Shown one piece after another: positions 11,608 through 41,055 of a stretch of 64,000 bases of DNA. The DNA lies in the NCBI RefSeq assembly GCF_027580225.2, contig NC_073360.2, positions 11,896,501-11,960,500 on the forward strand. Direction: 5' to 3'. The DNA comes from Misgurnus anguillicaudatus. Its lineage: Eukaryota; Chordata; Actinopteri; Cypriniformes; Cobitidae. The notes beneath the pieces were generated by a model. It worked only from the letters and a program-made list of their open reading frames with translations. It had not been told where the DNA came from and searched no databases. Every line of letters begins with the position of its first letter. Positions within the stretch are counted from its first letter, which is position 1. The position numbers were made by a program, and so were the translations under genes.

Positions 11608-12128
11608 AGGGGCCATGACGTGAAATTCTGACTTTTTCCATATTAAGGTGCTATAATTGGGTCCCCAGTGCTTCTATCAACCTAGAAAATGTGAAAAGGA
11701 TCAACCCAATAACTTAGTTTTTGTAAACCATTCTCTACAAGCACATGAAAAAATGGGTCGTTGAAATTTGGCTCTCCTTATGATGACCATCGGCGGCGTT
11801 ATTATAAGGACCTCTTATTATAATAATACCACCCCTTAATATGCACTATCCAACCACAGCACTGCCATTTAATGCAGAGAAAAGCACAACTGAGTTTTAA
11901 TTGCATCAAACCACCATCATTGTTTCAGTGTTTGAATTTCATCAGCTCATTTGCATTTTAAAGGACACACCCAAAACGGCACATTTTTGCACACTCCTAC
12001 AAAGTGGCAATTTTGACATCCTATAATAAATTATTTATATGGTATTTTGAGCTAAAACTTCACATATGTGCTCTGGGGACACCAAAGATTTATTTGACAT
12101 CTTAAAAAAGTCTTGTGCCATGGCCCCT
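11608..12128. mobile_element. TTAA-flanked MITE, AGGGGCCATG family
   Basis: Ends AGGGGCCATGACG and GCCATGGCCCCT are inverted, flanked by TTAA at 11604-11607 and 12129-12132; 521 bp. Degraded relatives are at 55100-55310 (GACATCTTAAAAAATTATTG, CCCCTTTAAG) and 56830-56955. Confidence 0.85.
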
Positions 12129-12839
12129 TTAAAGTTATGAGATTAACTGGGCACATTTCAAGAGGGTTTCCCCGCTTTTGGCCTAAGACACCGGAATGGG
12201 CTCCAGCATTCCAACAACCCTATACAGAATAAGTGGTATAGATTAATCTAGAATATAATACAATATGTAATTTACTTAGTGTTGATAGATATAATTATCT
12301 GCATTTGCGTATTATATGTTTTGTCTTTTATTGTGTGGTTTTGTTTGTCCTGCCCCACATGTTTTCCCATATGTATAAATACCCAAGTGTTCCTAATGAA
12401 TGCTGTTGCATATTGTGTTACATGTTCACCCTGTAAACCCTGACCCTAATAAATATTCACCTATAGTGAAAGGCATAATAAAATGCAATAAATAACCATA
12501 CAATTCCCTGTTATCCATTCAACTTAAACATAGTATGTTTTTTCCTTTTTTTAATTAAAAATACATTTGTGTATAAATATAATAAATAAATATTAAAATA
12601 ATGGAATGGAATGAAATAATACTGAAAAATAAAATTAAAATTTTGTAGCCAACAACATTGGCAAGTGTCCAAAGGATGTTTACTGACATTTTTAATGAGA
12701 CATTTTGTATAGTAACATGAGCATATTTCTTCCTCCCGAATCTGTCTAGTACTGTGGATGCAGTAAAGTGTATGCACAAAAGTAAAACAACATCAATCAG
12801 AGTACCGCGAGAGCGATTGGAGAGCCTTTGCAACTAGTG

Positions 12840-13053
12840 CGAAAGATGAGTTGCCGCGGAGGGATACAGTGTAAATGAGGCCAGAACGCTGCGGCGCATT
12901 ACTACATTACCTCAATCTGCGGGCCACTTACTCACATACACACTCACAGATCCTGCGTTTATCTATCAACGTTTAAAACACTCACAGACAGCTCTCTGCT
13001 GCTGATTTGAGACACACTTCGCGGACGGGCTTTGATTAAATAACGCCAGCACA
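12840..13053 (+). promoter_or_regulatory. calm3: probable calmodulin promoter and 5' UTR
   Basis: A GC-richer, CpG-bearing stretch (GTTGCCGCGGAGGG, GCGGCGCATT, CGCGGACGGGC) directly upstream of the ATG in an otherwise AT-rich region. No in-frame upstream coding sequence is evident. The exact transcription start cannot be placed from sequence alone. Confidence 0.5.
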
Positions 13054-29501
<16,448 letters not shown>

Positions 29502-30975
29502 AGGACTCTCCTATCCTTTAATCTTTCTCTCTCTCTTACATTGCTTGTCCTACTAAGATCACTCTGTCTTTAAAACGAAAAAATAACAAGTTTACTTCAG
29601 AGAGAATTTAAAATTCTGCGATCTCTTGCCAAAAATGTCTAATTTTCAAAAGCAATTTGTGAAAAACAATAGCAGACTTGTCCCAGCAGAAGTGAATGGA
29701 CCAAGCATAACTGCATGAGCCCTTTCGGAGCAAACGTCTCCAGACCTGACAAACATTTTGAGGACAGAACGTCACTTTAGTCGCAAATGAGTTGAAGTCT
29801 TTAAAATGCGGAGAACGCCTCTCACGAGTGTTCTTTCATTGCATCAACAATAGATTTATTATAAACATTTATTATTATAATAATGCTAAACAATTGTGGT
29901 AAATAGTCCAGGGTCACAGTGAGCAAAACCAATTGCTTGTGACCTTTTGTGGTGAAGTCATGCTTTTTGCGTATCGCCTTCTCCTGTTTAAGACTCGAAA
30001 CGGAACAAAAACTGGATGTTTATGAAGACGTATTTATTGTTCAAACCCGACGTCATACTCGTACTATGTATAATCGAGGTTTATTGGCAGTGACTTGAAG
30101 AGTGTGTCTTTACGGGCTATAAGGCATGTTACCAGTGTTTACCATTGACTGGTTAAACTTTATTTCAGTGTGGGTTTTGTCCTGTGTTACGACGGCTTCA
30201 ATCTTTGTGGGAGCACCGAGATGCAAAGTATATACAGCAGACTGGAAATGTGATGGAATAGCATAACTGTAAAAAAAGATGCTTCATAATGCTATCAGTG
30301 TAAATGTACTGTTCTTCAATATTAACGTCTGGTAAACTTTGCATTGCCTATTGTTATTCTGCAGTAGTTAGGTCTGTGACTTTTGTTTGAACCACGGTCT
30401 TGAAATGTGCCATAATACTCGTAAGCCTCAACTTTCTTGCAAGAAATCTTGTAGTCATGTATTATCGATATATATAACTATACACACACACAACTAGCTA
30501 TATAATCTATATTTATATATATTTGCACTTTTGGTGTAGATTATACCTTGATACACTCGAGAGAAACCTGCTGCTGCTGCTGCTACAGGTCAAATGTCTT
30601 TTGCTCTTGTGGGTTTGTCATAACCTCGTCAAGTGCTTTGAATTTCATTTGCGCTCCGCTTGCGAGAAACATGATGAAGGTTATTTTGAGGAATGACTAG
30701 AAAATCTATTTAAATGTATTGCTAGCAAGACTCCGGTTTCTTTGAAGGGCTTGTTATTGGTCTAATAATTGGATTTTTTCTTTGAACGTATTACTTCTGT
30801 GGAGAAAAGCTTTACGTGGTATATCTTACTCTGTTCAGGACTGTTTAAACAGTTTATGTTGTCAGGGTTAGAAGCGAGCGATTGGAAAGGTGATGATGAT
30901 TCACTTGAAGGATGTACAGATAATATGTGAGATGCATCTGTGTTTTCCAATAAAATAAATGTATATGTTTATGCA
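29502..30975 (+). other. calm3: calmodulin 3' UTR with poly(A) signal
   Basis: About 1.4 kb of unique sequence follows the stop codon and ends with AATAAA at 30949-30954 (plus an overlapping AATAAA at 30954). A second earlier signal is not needed. It includes a short CTG run (GCTGCTGCTGCTGCT near 30570). Long 3' UTRs are usual for vertebrate calmodulin mRNAs. The cleavage point is estimated. Confidence 0.75.
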
Positions 30976-31141
30976 TACATGTCTGTGTTTTATGTGCACC
31001 CATGGTTGGTTCGAGATCCTTCCCATGAAGGGGTCAAAATCTCAAGTTGTCCCTGAATAATATTTGGATAATCAGAGGATGGCATACCTTTTGACCTTTA
31101 AATGTTATTATTTTAGAACTGGAAAAATGTGTGAGAACATG

Positions 31142-31491
31142 CACTGCAAAAAAATGTTTTTAAAGAAAAAAAATTCTTAGTTTTTTTTTCTTGTTTCCAT
31201 TAAAAATTTTTGATGATCAAAACAACCCAAGAGAATAAGCCTAGTTTTATCAAATTTAAGTGATTTTGTGCATAAAACAGGCGAAAAAAAAAAAGGAGTC
31301 TGCCGGTGGGGTGAGCAAATTTTTCTTGAATTTAGTGTTTAAGAAAAATGTTCAAGATTTTTTTGCTTACCCCATTGGCAGATTTTTTTGCTTGTTTTAC
31401 GCACAAAATCACTTAAATTTAATATTTTTGGTCTAAAAACTAAACTTATTTTCTTGTTGTTTTTTTTCTTGAAAATCATTTTTTTGCAGTG
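31142..31491. mobile_element. CACTGCAAAAAAATG inverted-repeat element, copy 1
   Basis: CACTGCAAAAAAATG at the left mirrors ATTTTTTTGCAGTG at the right, and the arms (AAATTTAAGTGATTTTGTGC versus GCACAAAATCACTTAAATTT) form a long foldback. The target duplication is unclear. Confidence 0.78.
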
Positions 31492-31510
31492 ATGCACATT
31501 GGAAATTATT

Positions 31511-32265
31511 CACTGCAAAAAAATGACTTTCGTAGTATTTTTGTCTTGTTTTCAGTAGAAATATCGGTAACACTTTATTATAATGTTCATTAATTAACAT
31601 TAGTTAACTACATTAGTTAACATGAACTAATGATGAACTGCACTTGTGCAGCATTTATTAATCTTTATTAATGTTAATTTCAACAATTACTAATACTTTA
31701 TTAAAATTTGGTTAACGTTAGTTAATGCACCGTGAACTAACATGAACAAACAATGAACAGCTTTATTTCTATTAACTAACATTAACAAAGATTAATAAAT
31801 ACTGTAACAAATGTATTGCTCATGGTTTGTTCATGTTGGTTAATACATTAACTAATGTTAAATCATGAACATTATAATAAAGTGTTACCGAAATATCTTA
31901 AAATTCTTAAATTAAGAAAATAAAATGACCTGAGAAAGTGGGTCTATTTTATAGACAAAAAAATATACAATTTAAATGAATTAATGCTTAAAGCAAGCAA
32001 AAATATCTGCCAATGGGATGAGAAAAAAAAATCTTAAACTAAGTTTTCTTTTTTTTTTACTTAATTCAAGCTAAATTTCTCACTTCATTGGCAGATATTT
32101 TTGCTTGTTTTAAGCCCCAAAATTGTTTAATTTTTGTCTAAAACCTAGACTTATTTTCTTAGGTCATTTTGCTTATTAAAAAAATACATCTTAATTTAAG
32201 AATTTTTAGATATTTCTACCGAAAACAAGACAAAAATACGAAGTAAGAGTCATTTTTTTGCAGTG
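31511..32265. mobile_element. CACTGCAAAAAAATG inverted-repeat element, copy 2, with a nested insertion
   Basis: Same ends as the preceding element (CACTGCAAAAAAATGACTTT ... TTTTTTGCAGTG) and long mirrored arms (CTTAATTTAAG, CCAATGGGATGAG / CTTCATTGGCAG). TTATT lies on both sides. The left arm is interrupted at 31566-31889. Confidence 0.78.
31566..31889. mobile_element. hAT-type MITE GGTAACACTTTATTATAATG
   Basis: GGTAACACTTTATTATAATG and its inverted copy bound a 324-bp palindromic element with an exact 8-bp duplication GAAATATC (31558-31565 and 31890-31897). It was inserted into the CACTGC element. Confidence 0.92.
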
Positions 32266-32869
32266 TTATTATTTAAGTTTTCTGATCTTTGTTATTTCTA
32301 TTATTTCTAATTTATGCATTATTTATATAAATTATTTAAGAAAGTGACATTGCTCAAGTAACATTTCGGCCATTGTCAAAGCTTTTATTAGACATTTGAA
32401 AAGATGATCTATTAATGTTCATCAGATAAATGATCAACGGCTTGACAATGGCCTAAACGTCACTTCCAATACCATCTGTCCTTTATCTCTTTTAAAATTA
32501 ATGTGCATCAAAAAAAAAGAATGCATTGTGTTACATTTTTCGCTGATATTGTTAAATAAGTGCAAAAATTATCCAGAAATATGTCTATTTACAACTCGGA
32601 GGGTTGTTGTACCCTTATTTGGAAGGGTCATGAATAAATAATGTTGAGCTCTGCTCTGATTGGCTGTCAGTCAGTGGCTGGTCATTCACTCAGTAGCTGG
32701 TAGCTAAGCAATCTTATATTTTTGAGCCTGTATAAGACAAAGATATAGATTTTCAGGAATAAACAATAGTTTGAAGATTGGAAATGAACGTTTCTAAGTG
32801 GTAAGTTTAATTGTGTTTTTTTAGTATAGACCTGCAAAACCTAACTGTAAGTTAACGTCATTAGTAGAA

Positions 32870-33443
32870 TTGGTGGTGGTCGCTTTCGAAGCTTTTACCA
32901 ATCTTTTGTTTCGAATCATTGGTTCGGAGGTTATTTTTAAACTGGCCAAGTCACTTGATTTTAGCAAACGACGATTCATTACATCATAACTGTTTCGAAA
33001 CGATGATTACAAATGACCAGTACTAATATGGTTAGGTGAACTCGGGTCATTTTTTTTATGCAAGTTCATAAGACATTAATGCTTCTGACTAATAACACTA
33101 TAATTTTGTCTACTTTTTGTTTATAGACAGATACAAAGATAAACTGACATGTGCATAATTAAAAGAGAGTACGTTTTAATGATCTGTTTGCCTTAAATAA
33201 AACAAAAAAAACACAGAATACAATTTTGTTTATGGCTTAATTAAGTTAAATAATTTGTTTTTCTTAAAAATCGTGCTATTATTTTGTGAAATGTGTAAAA
33301 TTTGAACCAATTTTGTTGCTTTACGCTATTTTGACCAGCAGGGTTCGCCAGCGCGTGTGGTATTTTGAACGCTTCGAAAAACTGAATCAATTTGCGAAGT
33401 AATTGGTTCAATTGATTCGAAGCTTCGAGTTTTCTCCCATCAC
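32870..33443. mobile_element. hAT-like element with TTCGAAGC inner arms
   Basis: Exact 8-bp duplication TAGTAGAA at 32862-32869 and 33444-33451 bounds 574 bp. Arms around GCTTTCGAAGCTTTTACCAA and TTCGAAGCTTCGAG are inverted, and the right end reads TTCTCCCATCAC. The left terminus is diverged from the right. Confidence 0.75.
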
Positions 33444-33451
33444 TAGTAGAA

Positions 33452-36400
33452 CCTCAGCCTAATGGTAGCATATAGCATTAACTAGCAAATAGCACTAACT
33501 CAACAGTCACAACTTTGAGCAACATTGTAATTAATTTGTATCAACATTGTAATGAATTTAATGTTGGGGCGTACATCTCGACTTTCTAGTGTTATTTTGA
33601 GATTGGCCGTTTTCTAGTGGTCTTTTCTGCATGAGGTTTACATAAGAAGGAGGACACAATAGTGTTTGAGGCTTATGATGTGTTATTACCGTGTACAGAG
33701 CTCGTATTATTCATCTATGCCTAGATAAATACAACTACAAACTACAGCAACTTTAAAAAAATTCATAAAAGTTCATAAAGCTTACATTTTTAGGCATTAC
33801 CAATTGAAGTTTTTTTTAAGCTTAAAACTTTCACCTAAAGTGAGAATAAAACTGAATTTTTAAGTGTTACCAATTCAAGTAATTTTTTTAAGTAGATCCA
33901 ACTGTAGATTATGCTACCCAACACAGCATATAATATAATTTTAAGTTAACATCTGCTCAATATTTTAGAGTTTATTGTGCACTTCTAAGTGTAAAGAAAA
34001 TGTCATTTTTAATGATAAAATTCCTTGATAAGTTTTGTTTGATTTATACAATGTTGACAGAAGAGGGCGCTGTTGGAAAACCTATTCATTTTTTAATAGT
34101 GGTCTCAGAAATTATGGGACTTATTATTTGTACTGCAGGTATCTCACTTACTCTTAAAGGGAGAAGGGGTTAGAGATTTTATATACATTGTTTATAAAAG
34201 TTAATGAAACCTAAATAGTCTGTTTGCATGTAACATTATATATGCTAATGGCTGGAACTGTGGTATTGTCTTGGGGCAGGAAAAATGACAGGTAATGAGA
34301 GATCCAAGCATAGTTTACCTTCTTACTGGAACGCAATGGAAAAATAGCAGAGATGGTTTTCTTATCATGTAATCTAGATTTCCCACTGTGACCCAGAACT
34401 GTGGAAAACATTTGCGTGGCCCACACAGTGCCGTCAAAGCTGACGTTTATTTATTGATCCGATTGCAAATGGAGGAGAAAATGGTGTGGTTTTCTCTTCC
34501 TCTCCGCACAGTTCCTCCTCTGTGTGTGTGTGGCATTGATTGTAAACTGAGAAAAGCTTTTGACCACATATTTACTTGAATGCTTGTGTGTGACACATAA
34601 GCTCGACACTTATTCCTTTAATATATGTCACTGAGCCACACATACTAAATTTGTCATTGATCAGTTTAATTCTGAACGTTGCTTTTTGCTCAATTCATGG
34701 CAACTCAAAATAACTTCAGAAATCTGAGATCAAGCAAGTTTTTAAATGACTGTAATTTCGATGTCCAAAAACGCCTATTTTTATTTTATAGTGTGAATAT
34801 TGTTCACAAATCTGTGTTAGTAAGCGCTTCTCTTTTCCGAGATAATCCATCCACCTCACATGTGTGACATATCAAGACAGCATGATTATTGCACAGGTGT
34901 GCCTTAGGCTGGCCACAATATATAGGCCTTTTGTGTAAATAGGTCTCAGTTAAAGTGGTCTAGACTACAAATCCACTTTAGTGATGCCATTTGCTCATTT
35001 AAACTTCACTCTCATTCCAAACTGCTTCTTTTAGAATATCCTGAAACATAAAGTGAAAAGGCCAATCAAGCCATTTCATCTGATTCACACACCAAATCAA
35101 ACAGACGGAAAGAAAGTGTTGACCTTAGATTTTAAATAAATAAGATTGCAAATACTGACTGTGGTCACGGATGTTGAAATGTAAAGTTTGATTCACGGCT
35201 CTATAAAAGGTCTGCCATCTGTTTCAAGCCTGACGTCTGTTGCCAAGCGAATCTCAATTGCCATTAAGTGTGTACTTCAAAGTCCTGTAATCATCAACAT
35301 CACACTTAACATTTCCTCATCTGTGGAAAATAAGGTGCTGGGGAAAGGGGTGAACAGGTCCAGTCCTAATATTGGTGTATACGTCACAGGATGCCATTAT
35401 TCATTTGATTCCTGTGTAATATTACCCTTTGGGTTGACAAGAACTTTGTTTGATTATGTAACTAATTCATCAGTTGGCTTGTTTAGTCTCAGCTGCTTCA
35501 GAGCTACTGAGAGTTTCCAAGAGCATTTAGCTCCTGTTAACAGATATTTCCAGTTAAACATACCACCTTAAAAGATCCCTTACCTCAGTGTAACATAAAA
35601 TAGTCAAGTTTATGCTGCAAGAAACACTGCAATAAACAAGTGTTTGTTTATATGTTGTATAGATCCATATTTTACCATTGTGGTGGTCATTTTGCATAAA
35701 AAACATTGATGTATAGATTGAGTATTAACATGTTATTGCAATTCTATTCTTCAGGTTTTAAATGGAAGATATGTTATAGTTACGTGCGTCAAGATTTACT
35801 ATAAAAGCATGTTTTTATGCAGGGTGCAACTGTGCCAAAAAAAATTTAATCAATGAATCATCACTCAATAATAAAACTTGGTTGTAACAACACGCATTGA
35901 TTCCAGTATTCTGGATCACACACTTCCTATCATTTGTCTTTTATTTTGTATAATCAGATCAAGGAGCTTTAATTTTTTGCTGTCAATAATCATTTGTCTT
36001 AACCCTACAGGTCTTACTGTATAAACAATCCTGCCTTTGAAATGCAAAGATAGCAAATTTAGCAAACTTTTATTTCATCAGGCTTGCCTTTATATAGTGT
36101 TTAAAATGATGATGTCATGTGCAAAATGATGTTGGAGTTTAATAAAGTTAAGAACGTCAAGGGCAATTTGTGTTAGATAAATAGTTTATCTACCATGACT
36201 TATAGTTAACAACATGGTGGTTATTTAAAGGTGCAATTTGTAAGATATTTGCAGTAAAATATCCAAAAACCACTAGGTCAGTGTTATATATTTTGTCCAA
36301 CTGATTACTATCAATATCTGTAATGTATTATAAATATTTTGATTATTTTCTGCTTTTTCACAGAATAAAAACTGATAAGAACTTTCTCTACTCAAATATT

Positions 36401-36885
36401 TGTTAATAAAATGTCATATAGGTTCAAGCTCTTATATTATTGATGTTGTTTTGTTGTAAATTATAATTTTGTGTTTCCGTACATGAACCCTGTTCAGAAC
36501 ATTCTATTGTATTTCTCTCCACAGTACTGACAATACACAGTTTGTGTGTGTTTCTGTGGAGAATCACGTTTATTCAATGACTGACTTAATGTCAGTCATT
36601 AATTTTGTGTTATAATACCATTTATGACATCAAAAGTAATATAAAGTGATAAAAACTAAAGTTATATGCAACGGGTTTCCTCACAAATTTCTAGTAATGT
36701 CAACTAATCCGGGTTAAGAGTGCAGTAATATTGGAAGAAATTAAAACATTAAGTACATTAAACTTAACATTTTTTGTTATTTCAACCAGGCAAAATTAAC
36801 TTTTTTTAGGGCAACGAGTTTCCATAAATTTTTATAAGTTCAATCAACCTGTATGGGCTTACAGTGTAGGAAAACAAATATTATG
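33452..36885. other. intergenic, no gene recognised
   Basis: Mostly unique-looking AT-rich DNA downstream of calmodulin. A short start of an AGGTGCA element is at about 36226-36250. An open frame of 127 codons at 35188-35571 has no recognisable domain and lacks support from splice signals. Confidence 0.55.
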
Positions 36886-36889
36886 GAAG

Positions 36890-37122
36890 TATTGGGATAA
36901 ATGATGTAAGCACACAGTGATTGACAGCAACCATTTAATTCCATCGTATTTGTTTTTCCTATGGAAGTCAATGGTTACTATCATCTGTGTGCTTACATCA
37001 TTTCTAAAAAATATCTTCTTTTGTGTTCATCAGATAAAAAGAAATTCATACAGGTTTAGAACAACATGAGGATGAGTAAACGATGACAGGATTTTCTTTT
37101 TGGGTGAACTATCCCTTTAAGG
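36890..37122. repeat. partial TTAA/AGGGATAGTTCACCC element
   Basis: The right end GGGTGAACTATCCCTTTAA is intact; inward are a foldback (GATGTAAGCACACAG ... CTGTGTGCTTACATC) and GTTCATCAGATAAAAAG. The left end is missing. This is a common fish element related to 24010-25964. Confidence 0.65.
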
Positions 37123-37826
37123 CATCTCAAACATGCATTCTGGGACTAGTATAAGACATCTCCAGAACACCTACAAACATAGTCATGGAAAATCAAAGTA
37201 TAGCATATTCATATGAAACACAAAATAAGTTGTCTAGTAGTATGTTCATCCACTTTCATTCATTGTGTTGAAAATAAGCAGTTTGTAAATTCATTTTTTT
37301 AAATGAATGAGCAACAACAACAGACTTTCACTGCTGACATTCATCACACAAAGGGAAAGAGCATCAAGGCACGCCACATCTGTCATGTATTTTAAACTCG
37401 GTGAAGTGTCACCACTCAACCTATTGTACAATTTCCTAGACCAACAGCATTGAGCAAACATACATTTGCTCTTGTAAACACATCGCTTCTGTGGTTTGTT
37501 CTCACATTGTGAAACCATTATACACTTCAGCTTATATTACCAGCAGGGTGAGATCTGAAAATAGATTAGAGTCAATGTTAAATGAACTGAAAAATATTAG
37601 CATATTTCCTTTACAAAGTATTACATAGGTTAGTGGTATAAGTTGGAGTGGTAGTTTAAAGCTCGAGAGCTTTTTATTAAACCCATCTTGTGTTTCTCGG
37701 TTGTCTCTTCAATACATTTGTATTGCTGCTAATGGTCATAATTGTAATCAATTCAAGTGTTTAATAGTCCATAAAGATGGACAATCACAACAAACACAAA
37801 ACTATTGGACTATTGAATGCTATATA

Positions 37827-38092
37827 CAGTGGTTTCCAAACTTTTTCAGCCTGTGGCCCCCCTTGTGTACGGTGCATTCCTTCGCGGCCCCCCAAAGAAA
37901 ATTTGTGACAAAAAACTGTTCTAAAACTCAACATTTTAATAAAAAACATTAAATTATACAAAAAACAGTGCTTTTGGTTAGTAGCCTTATTTTTTTAGAT
38001 TTAATTACACAGAATTCACGATAAATTAATGTATTTCATAAAACTGGGGGCCCCCTGGCACCATTTCGCGGCCCCCAGTTTGAAAACCACTG
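37827..38092. mobile_element. hAT-like MITE CAGTGGTTTCCAAAC
   Basis: Ends CAGTGGTTTCCAAACTTTTT and CAGTTTGAAAACCACTG are inverted; CTATATA flanks both sides (37820-37826 and 38093-38099). GCGGCCCCC runs lie near both ends. 266 bp, no coding. Confidence 0.85.
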
Positions 38093-38564
38093 CTATATAA
38101 AATATACATAGGCCTACAATGGCATATAATCCATTTTCGCTGTTTTGCTATCTACACTAGTCAATATTTGGAGTGGATCAAAAATCAAAGGTGTCGTAAG
38201 ACAAAAATTGGTATTGTTAAAAATTTTAAGACAACTTTTATGAAAGGTTTTGATCCATTTCAAATGTTGACTGCATTTTCATATAAAGCTGCTTTGAAAC
38301 AATCCCAGAAAGCAGGCGACTCTGGGCCGGATCTGCACCAAATCTGCACCGAAGTCAGCCGCTCCGGTCTGGATGCGGCCCGGAGTCATGTAACATGTAA
38401 CAATGCATTTTTGTGATTTTTCTTAAATTTGTACAATGCCCTCTCCTTTTAATTGTATACTTTTTGTTTTGTTTGATTTGAGCCATGGTTTTTGTTCTTT
38501 TCCCTTAATTTTTTCTTCTTTTTATGTTACTTCTAATTATTGTAATGTTTTGGTTGTAACCATA

Positions 38565-38830
38565 GACTGTAAAAAAAGATGGACGTAGTGACGTCACCCA
38601 TTGATTTGTGAAGATTGTTTTTGAAGCTTAAAGTAGGCGGTGCCTGACGTCGCCATCTTGGCCGCACGTCACCGCGCATCACCCGTGGATATCCAAAAAT
38701 GGGTAAAGAGGCGGGACGTGGGTGAAGCTGAGGTGACTGGTTGATGAAACCATGCCCGCCTAAATCGACTCTAGTGACAACAGTGGCAGTTAACCTGTCA
38801 CTCAAGTGGCCACGCCCTTAATTATGCAGA
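38565..38830 (-). repeat. inverted copy of the ATAGACTGT...GACGTCA repeat
   Basis: ATAGACTGTAAAAAAAGATG, GTGACGTCACCCATTGATTT and GGTGCCTGACGTCGCCATC correspond in reverse to 55826-56085 and 15190-15368. The ends were not defined with confidence. Confidence 0.65.
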
Positions 38831-38835
38831 ACTTT

Positions 38836-40410
38836 AGGGCTTAATTATAATTTAAACAAATGAGTTACAAAAAAATTCACCCCCCTCAAAGTTGTCATGA
38901 AGTGAAAAATAACTATACAGGCCAAAAACACTTTTTGTACCAGGCTGTAAACATATAATTTTTTTACTGTAAAGTTGGCCATTTTAACATTGAGGTCTAT
39001 GGGAATCGTCTACCTTTTGGAGCCTGCCTCTAGGGGCCAGTCGATGAATTGGAGAGATCAGAAGGTTGCCACTCGGTTGTAACGTATCAATTACATATTC
39101 AATAAAGAAATTAAAAAGAATTACATTTTGATTGATTTTTGATAATGGTATATAATAATATATTAAATTTTATAAATAAATGTACATTTTGAACAGGACG
39201 ATGAATGTCACATTTTTCTATAGCGTCTTCAAGGCAGCCCTGATTTAAAAACAACCTGGAATTTTCATCAATCCTCTAATTTCTTTTCAAATAATTAATT
39301 TGTTGCATAACATTTTGGTGCTGAGAAATCGACAAAGACATGTTGTTTGTTTGGAGAGGGTGTTGTTTTCTTTACTAGCGTTCTGATAGCAGGCAACTTA
39401 AGCTGCAAAGTGCAATTGAACAATATTTGAAGTACTATACTGTATACTGTGCAAAGAAACTTGGTTCAACAATATAGCAATTTACAAAAATATCATATCA
39501 CATCATAGGGTGTCAAATTTATAACATGGATGCAAACAGCACATTTTCAGCACACATGATGGGAAGGAGAGGAACTTTACACTGGCATTGCACGCTATAC
39601 AGTACACATCAAACCTGTTGTGCTATGCACACAAATAACACCAATCACTTAGTTTGTTTACTCTGTAATAAAATCTTAGGTAATAACTTCCCTTTCATTG
39701 CAATTTATAAAAAACTCATAGACACCGTTAGTGGCTATTTGTGTTTTATGTGTTCCCATTACAACCTCTGATAGAACTACATCGGCTTGTAACAATAAAT
39801 ACATATTATTTAGCATTAGGGGTGATAGTTCTTTTGACCCCCCCACATATACACAGTATGTATGGTATTGTAGGTAAAGTCTGGTACTTTGGGTGCAAGT
39901 TATGATTTCTTATACTGTATATTTAGTGGTTGTTTTAAAACAAATACAATATTTCCTTAAACTTTCCCGTACAATTGGCTTTGTTTCTTAAGAATGACTT
40001 TATTAAATATTATGACAGATTCTCCACATACTGTAATAGCAAACAGATGCGAACACATTCTATAATAATACATATCAGCAGAATATTGCACAGCTCCCAC
40101 CTGTTACGTCTGTGCGGATCTCTGTTTTGTTTCTTGGCATTCTCTCTTCACTATCCCATCCCAGATCCATCCTGTTGTCCCATTGGTCCATTCAGATGTC
40201 AATCACCCAACTTTATACTGTACATGACGTCACATTCTACCCTACCAATCCACATCATTCGACAGTTTTAAAAGGACGCCAGAACAAGTGCGCGTCAGTC
40301 GTCTCTCACGGCGTGTTTACACATTTATTTGCTACATAATAATTAACTATTGCCCTTTTGTTGTTGTGTGCTGGTTGTCTCATGTTTTGTTCTTTTTTGG
40401 TTTTCACAAA
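38836..40410. other. intergenic; possible promoter-like patch at 40140-40310
   Basis: No exon was recognised. Near 40215-40310 there is TGACGTCA (CRE palindrome), TTTTAAAAGG (TATA-like) and a GC-rich downstream segment (GTGCGCGTCAGTCG), an arrangement that resembles a small promoter or a retroelement end, but no following open frame or poly(A) context supports either. Confidence 0.35.
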
Positions 40411-40522
40411 GGTTTCACAAAATGCCTTCCGGGAAAATGTTCTTATATAAATAAACAAACATACAACACATATATATATATATACACAGCGAATTTGACA
40501 CATCTGTATTTTTATCAGTAAG

Positions 40523-41016
40523 AGGATTTCTAAGTGGGCTACTGACACAGAACTTCCACCAGATGTAGCCATCAAGCCAAACATTGAATTCATAAAAAGA
40601 AATCAGAACATTTAAGTATACAAGTTGAGTCATAATAAGTGAAATGACACAGGGGATAAGAATTGAACACATGAAGAGAACGAGGTGTAAAATGGCATAG
40701 AAAGTCAGGAGATCACCTAAAATCTGTCAGTATTGAGAGAGAAACCCTGCCCCCTATCAGTACTAATTGATATCAGCTGCTTTAGTCCTAATTGGCCTAT
40801 AAAGGATTCTCATTACCCAGGAGGCACACAGGAAAGACTTCATAATGGGTAAAAGCAAAGAACTCTCTCAAGATCTTCGTAATCTTGGCAGTCACTTTAT
40901 TTATTATGACTCAACTTGTATACTTAAATGTTCTGATTTCTTTGTATGAATTCAATATTTGGCTTGATGGCTACATCTGGCGAACATGTTGTGTCAATAG
41001 CCCACTTAGAAATCCC

Positions 41017-41017
<1 letters not shown>
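40523..41017 (+). mobile_element. Tc1-like transposon deletion derivative (foldback)
   Basis: Arms of about 120 bp, 40523-40640 and 40893-41017, are inverted copies (AGGATTTCTAAGTGGGCTA versus TAGCCCACTTAGAAATCC). Between them are GGCCTATAAAGG and an ATG at 40845 opening MGKSKELSQDLRN, the conserved Tc1/mariner transposase N-terminus of fish elements, after which the sequence runs directly into the right arm. Nearly the whole transposase is deleted, so it cannot move by itself. Confidence 0.88.

Positions 41018-41052
<35 letters not shown>

Positions 41053-41055
<3 letters not shown>

Larger units (their letters stand above)
10001..12839. other. intergenic region between slc37a4 and calmodulin starts
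   Basis: The two genes diverge from here. No exon was recognised. The region holds the palindromic repeats at 10640-10855 and 12790-12830 and a TTAA element at 11608-12128. A 168-codon open frame at 10654-11160 runs through the palindrome and has no recognisable domain. Confidence 0.6.

Noticed and set aside
35188..35571. 127-codon open frame
   Set aside because: Composition resembles random intergenic sequence; no domain, promoter or poly(A) evidence.
40140..40340. Promoter or LTR with TGACGTCA and a TATA-like box
   Set aside because: No paired LTR, primer-binding site or downstream gene was found; kept only as a weak note.
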